Shown here in pieces: positions 62,579 to 64,000 of a stretch of 64,000 nt of DNA. The notes beneath the pieces were generated by a model. It saw nothing but the letters and a program-made list of their open reading frames with translations, was not told the origin of the DNA and did not search any database. Made by a program: the position numbers and the translations under genes. How positions within the stretch are numbered: position 1 is the stretch's first letter; the number at the start of each line of letters is the position of its first letter. This stretch comes from Pleurocapsa sp. PCC 7319 (GTDB lineage: Bacteria > Cyanobacteriota > Cyanobacteriia > Cyanobacteriales > Xenococcaceae). The DNA is taken from contig NZ_KB235922.1 in NCBI RefSeq assembly GCF_000332195.1, positions 4,685,322 to 4,749,321 of the forward strand. Reading direction: 5' to 3'.

Positions 62579-62935
62579 ATGAGTCTTAATGTTGTTAATT
62601 TAGTAGGTCGTGCTGGTGCTGCACCAGAAATAATTCATTTTCAATCGGGTTCGGTATTGTGTAAATTACCCTTGGCAGTAAATCGTCTTAGTCGCAATAG
62701 CGATCAGCCAGACTGGTTTAATTTAGAGATGTGGGGCAAAACTGCCGAAGTTGCCGGAAATTATGTTCAGAAAGGTAAATTAATCGGCATTCAAGGCTCT
62801 CTCAAGATTGAAACTTGGACAGATAAAAATACGGGAGGACAACGTTCTCGTCCCACGATTAAAGTCGATCGCCTGGAGTTATTGGGGTCAAAAAGAGATA
62901 ACGATCCTGGAGCCGTTAGTGGTTATCCAGAATAA
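62579..62935 (+). CDS. ssb: Single-stranded DNA-binding protein (SSB-like, short)
   Basis: The 118-residue protein is a single OB fold: MSLNVVNLVGRAGAAPEIIHF at the start, then WFNLEMWGKTAEVAGNYVQKGKLIGIQGSL and RPTIKVDRLELLG. The C-terminal acidic tip (DDDIPF-like) of canonical SSB is absent; the protein ends GAVSGYPE. Short SSB proteins of this kind, including the plastid Ycf41 type, are normal in cyanobacteria. The heptad repeat and the GT39 gene follow directly. Confidence 0.85.
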   Translation: MSLNVVNLVGRAGAAPEIIHFQSGSVLCKLPLAVNRLSRNSDQPDWFNLEMWGKTAEVAGNYVQKGKLIGIQGSLKIETWTDKNTGGQRSRPTIKVDRLELLGSKRDNDPGAVSGYPE

Positions 62936-62937
62936 AA

Positions 62938-62966
62938 GGATGAGGGATGAGGGATGAAGGATGAGG
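62938..62966 (+). repeat. Heptad tandem repeat (GGATGAG type) at the GT39 start
   Basis: Four heptad units GGATGAG/GGATGAA span the end of the ssb gap and include the start codon of the next gene at 62954. Each unit carries an ATG, at 62940, 62947, 62954 and 62961, in different frames; only 62954 opens the long frame. Confidence 0.9.
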
Positions 62967-64000
62967 AGCGTAATCATTCTCAGCTATTTCACCAAGATAG
63001 TTTTTATTTTGTAGGATTATTGGTTGCGGCGATCGTTCTTTATACCTTTAATTTAGGTGAACTGCCCCTCAGGGATTGGGATGAAGGGATAGTTGCTGGG
63101 GTTGCTCGTAATATTTGGCGTAGTTCACCTGAAGCTAGTACTTGGCTATATCCCACCATCAACAATGGTCAGCCGTACTGGAATAAACCGCCTTTAGTGC
63201 ATTGGCTGATTGCGATTTCTTACAATTTATTTGGTGTATCCGAATGGAGTACTAGGCTAGCACCGGCTCTGCTTTCGGCATTTTCTATACCACTGCTATA
63301 TCAAATTGGCAGAGAAATTTTTACTACCCGACTGGCAGCAATTTTGTCTGCCTTAGTGTACTTAACCTTATTACCCATGGCTCGTCACGGCAGGGTGGCT
63401 ATGTTAGATGGTGCGATCGCCTGTTGGTTTTGTTTAGCTATTTTGTGTTTTTTACGGGGACGCAATCACAGACATTGGCTATTAGGAACTGGCATAGGTT
63501 TAGGTTTAATTTGTTTGACTAAAGGCATCATGATGGGGGTGTTGCTCGGAGGCATCATTCTGATCTTTGGGATCTTGGATTGTCCTCAACTGCTAGTTAA
63601 TCCCTATCTTTGGGCGGGTTTTATTCTCGGAGGGACTCCAGCGATCGCCTGGTATTGGTTACAGTATTCACGCTACGGAGAAGAATTTCTTGGTATTAGC
63701 TTAGGCAAACAAACCTTTAGCCGCATCTGGGAGCCTGTTAGCCACGTCTCAGGACCTCCTTGGTATTATTTATTGGAAATTGCTAAATATAGCCTTCCCT
63801 GGCTCATATTTTTGCCCAGGGGAGTCAGACTAGCTTTCAAAAATAGTCGCTATAGCTGGGGGAAACTGACGTTAGTCTGGAGCGGGGTTTATCTATTAGC
63901 TATCTCGCTAATGGTAACTAAATTGCCTTGGTACGTAATCCCAATTTATCCTGGCTTATCATTGCTGATTGGAGCTAGCCTAGCTGCGGCGTGGAAAAAG
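62954..64000 (+). CDS. GT39/ArnT-like membrane glycosyltransferase (5' part, runs off window)
   Basis: The frame from ATG 62954 is open for 349 codons to the last base of the window. It has the motif LRDWDEGIVAGVARNIW near residue 42 (D-E pair as in GT39/PMT first-loop acids), QPYWNKPPLVHWLIA, a transmembrane-rich middle and EFLGISLGKQTFSR. ArnT/PMT-type enzymes transfer sugars from a polyprenyl phosphate donor on the outer face of the membrane. The N terminus may instead begin at a later ATG. The C-terminal part is missing here. Confidence 0.88.
   Translation, partial: MKDEERNHSQLFHQDSFYFVGLLVAAIVLYTFNLGELPLRDWDEGIVAGVARNIWRSSPEASTWLYPTINNGQPYWNKPPLVHWLIAISYNLFGVSEWSTRLAPALLSAFSIPLLYQIGREIFTTRLAAILSALVYLTLLPMARHGRVAMLDGAIACWFCLAILCFLRGRNHRHWLLGTGIGLGLICLTKGIMMGVLLGGIILIFGILDCPQLLVNPYLWAGFILGGTPAIAWYWLQYSRYGEEFLGISLGKQTFSRIWEPVSHVSGPPWYYLLEIAKYSLPWLIFLPRGVRLAFKNSRYSWGKLTLVWSGVYLLAISLMVTKLPWYVIPIYPGLSLLIGASLAAAWKK

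Overview
The window is chromosomal DNA from a cyanobacterium. Evidence: cytM and petG side by side, several small protein families known only from cyanobacteria (DUF2605/DUF2973 pair, DUF1823), the rplS-tRNA-Trp-secE-nusG-rplK-rplA-rplJ-rplL order, frequent HIP1 octamers (GCGATCGC) and many short heptanucleotide tandem repeats. Base composition is AT-rich. The density of repeats, gene fragments and multi-domain signalling proteins suggests a large-genome coccoid, baeocytous or filamentous lineage (Pleurocapsa-like is my guess, not proven).

Layout. 1-4.9 kb: small cyanobacterial proteins, cytochrome cM diverging from petG, then tsaE, a YvcK/CofD-like protein and ruvC. 4.9-7.0 kb: a four-helix-bundle protein gene enclosed by inverted heptad repeats, then a Ser/Thr kinase. 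7-16 kb: DUF4126 membrane protein, membrane GTPase, DUF2971 protein, THUMP RNA methyltransferase, alpha-amylase, a MerR regulator with a recognisable MerR-type promoter, and two small ORFs. 16-23.4 kb: EamA transporter, deoC, recO, MFS transporter, two glycosyltransferases, a retropepsin-like protease. 23.4-27.6 kb: translation/export cluster with an L10 leader and a terminator. 27.9-32 kb: a CheB-CheR-PAS-histidine kinase with an overlapping response regulator. 32-36.3 kb: an unrecognised protein, an MscS-type channel, a BON lipoprotein, a small beta-barrel-like protein and a metallo-beta-lactamase fragment. 36.4-44.4 kb: dynamin-like GTPase, a very unusual 1236-residue membrane protein combining M50-like, glutamine-amidotransferase-like and SIS-like parts, and a divergent PAS/degenerate-GGDEF membrane protein. 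44.4-50.2 kb: orphan HyuA, GltS-like symporter, two SDR enzymes. 50.2-54.4 kb: an ORF carrying a GC-rich repeat block, a coiled-coil protein, a histidine kinase, rpsU. 54.9-64 kb: purH, a broken HicB-like gene overlapping a toxin-antitoxin pair, pheT, upp, small membrane proteins, an SSB-like protein and the first 349 codons of a GT39 glycosyltransferase that runs off the window.

Most unusual points: (i) the amidotransferase/SIS membrane fusion, whose GATase-II cysteine sits at residue 180 behind a membrane domain instead of at the N terminus; (ii) a 21-26 bp dispersed mini-repeat seen three times, once apparently in frame inside the four-helix-bundle gene and once disrupting a HicB-like antitoxin gene; (iii) the four-helix-bundle gene lying between inverted heptad repeats, an architecture like that of 23S rRNA intervening sequences but located between protein genes; (iv) a GC-rich palindromic repeat block translated inside the 317-codon ORF; (v) several small gene relics (MBL-fold, Uma2, zinc ribbon) in the gaps. 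I found no CRISPR array, intact transposase, integrase or reverse transcriptase. All family assignments were made by reading the sequence, without database searches.
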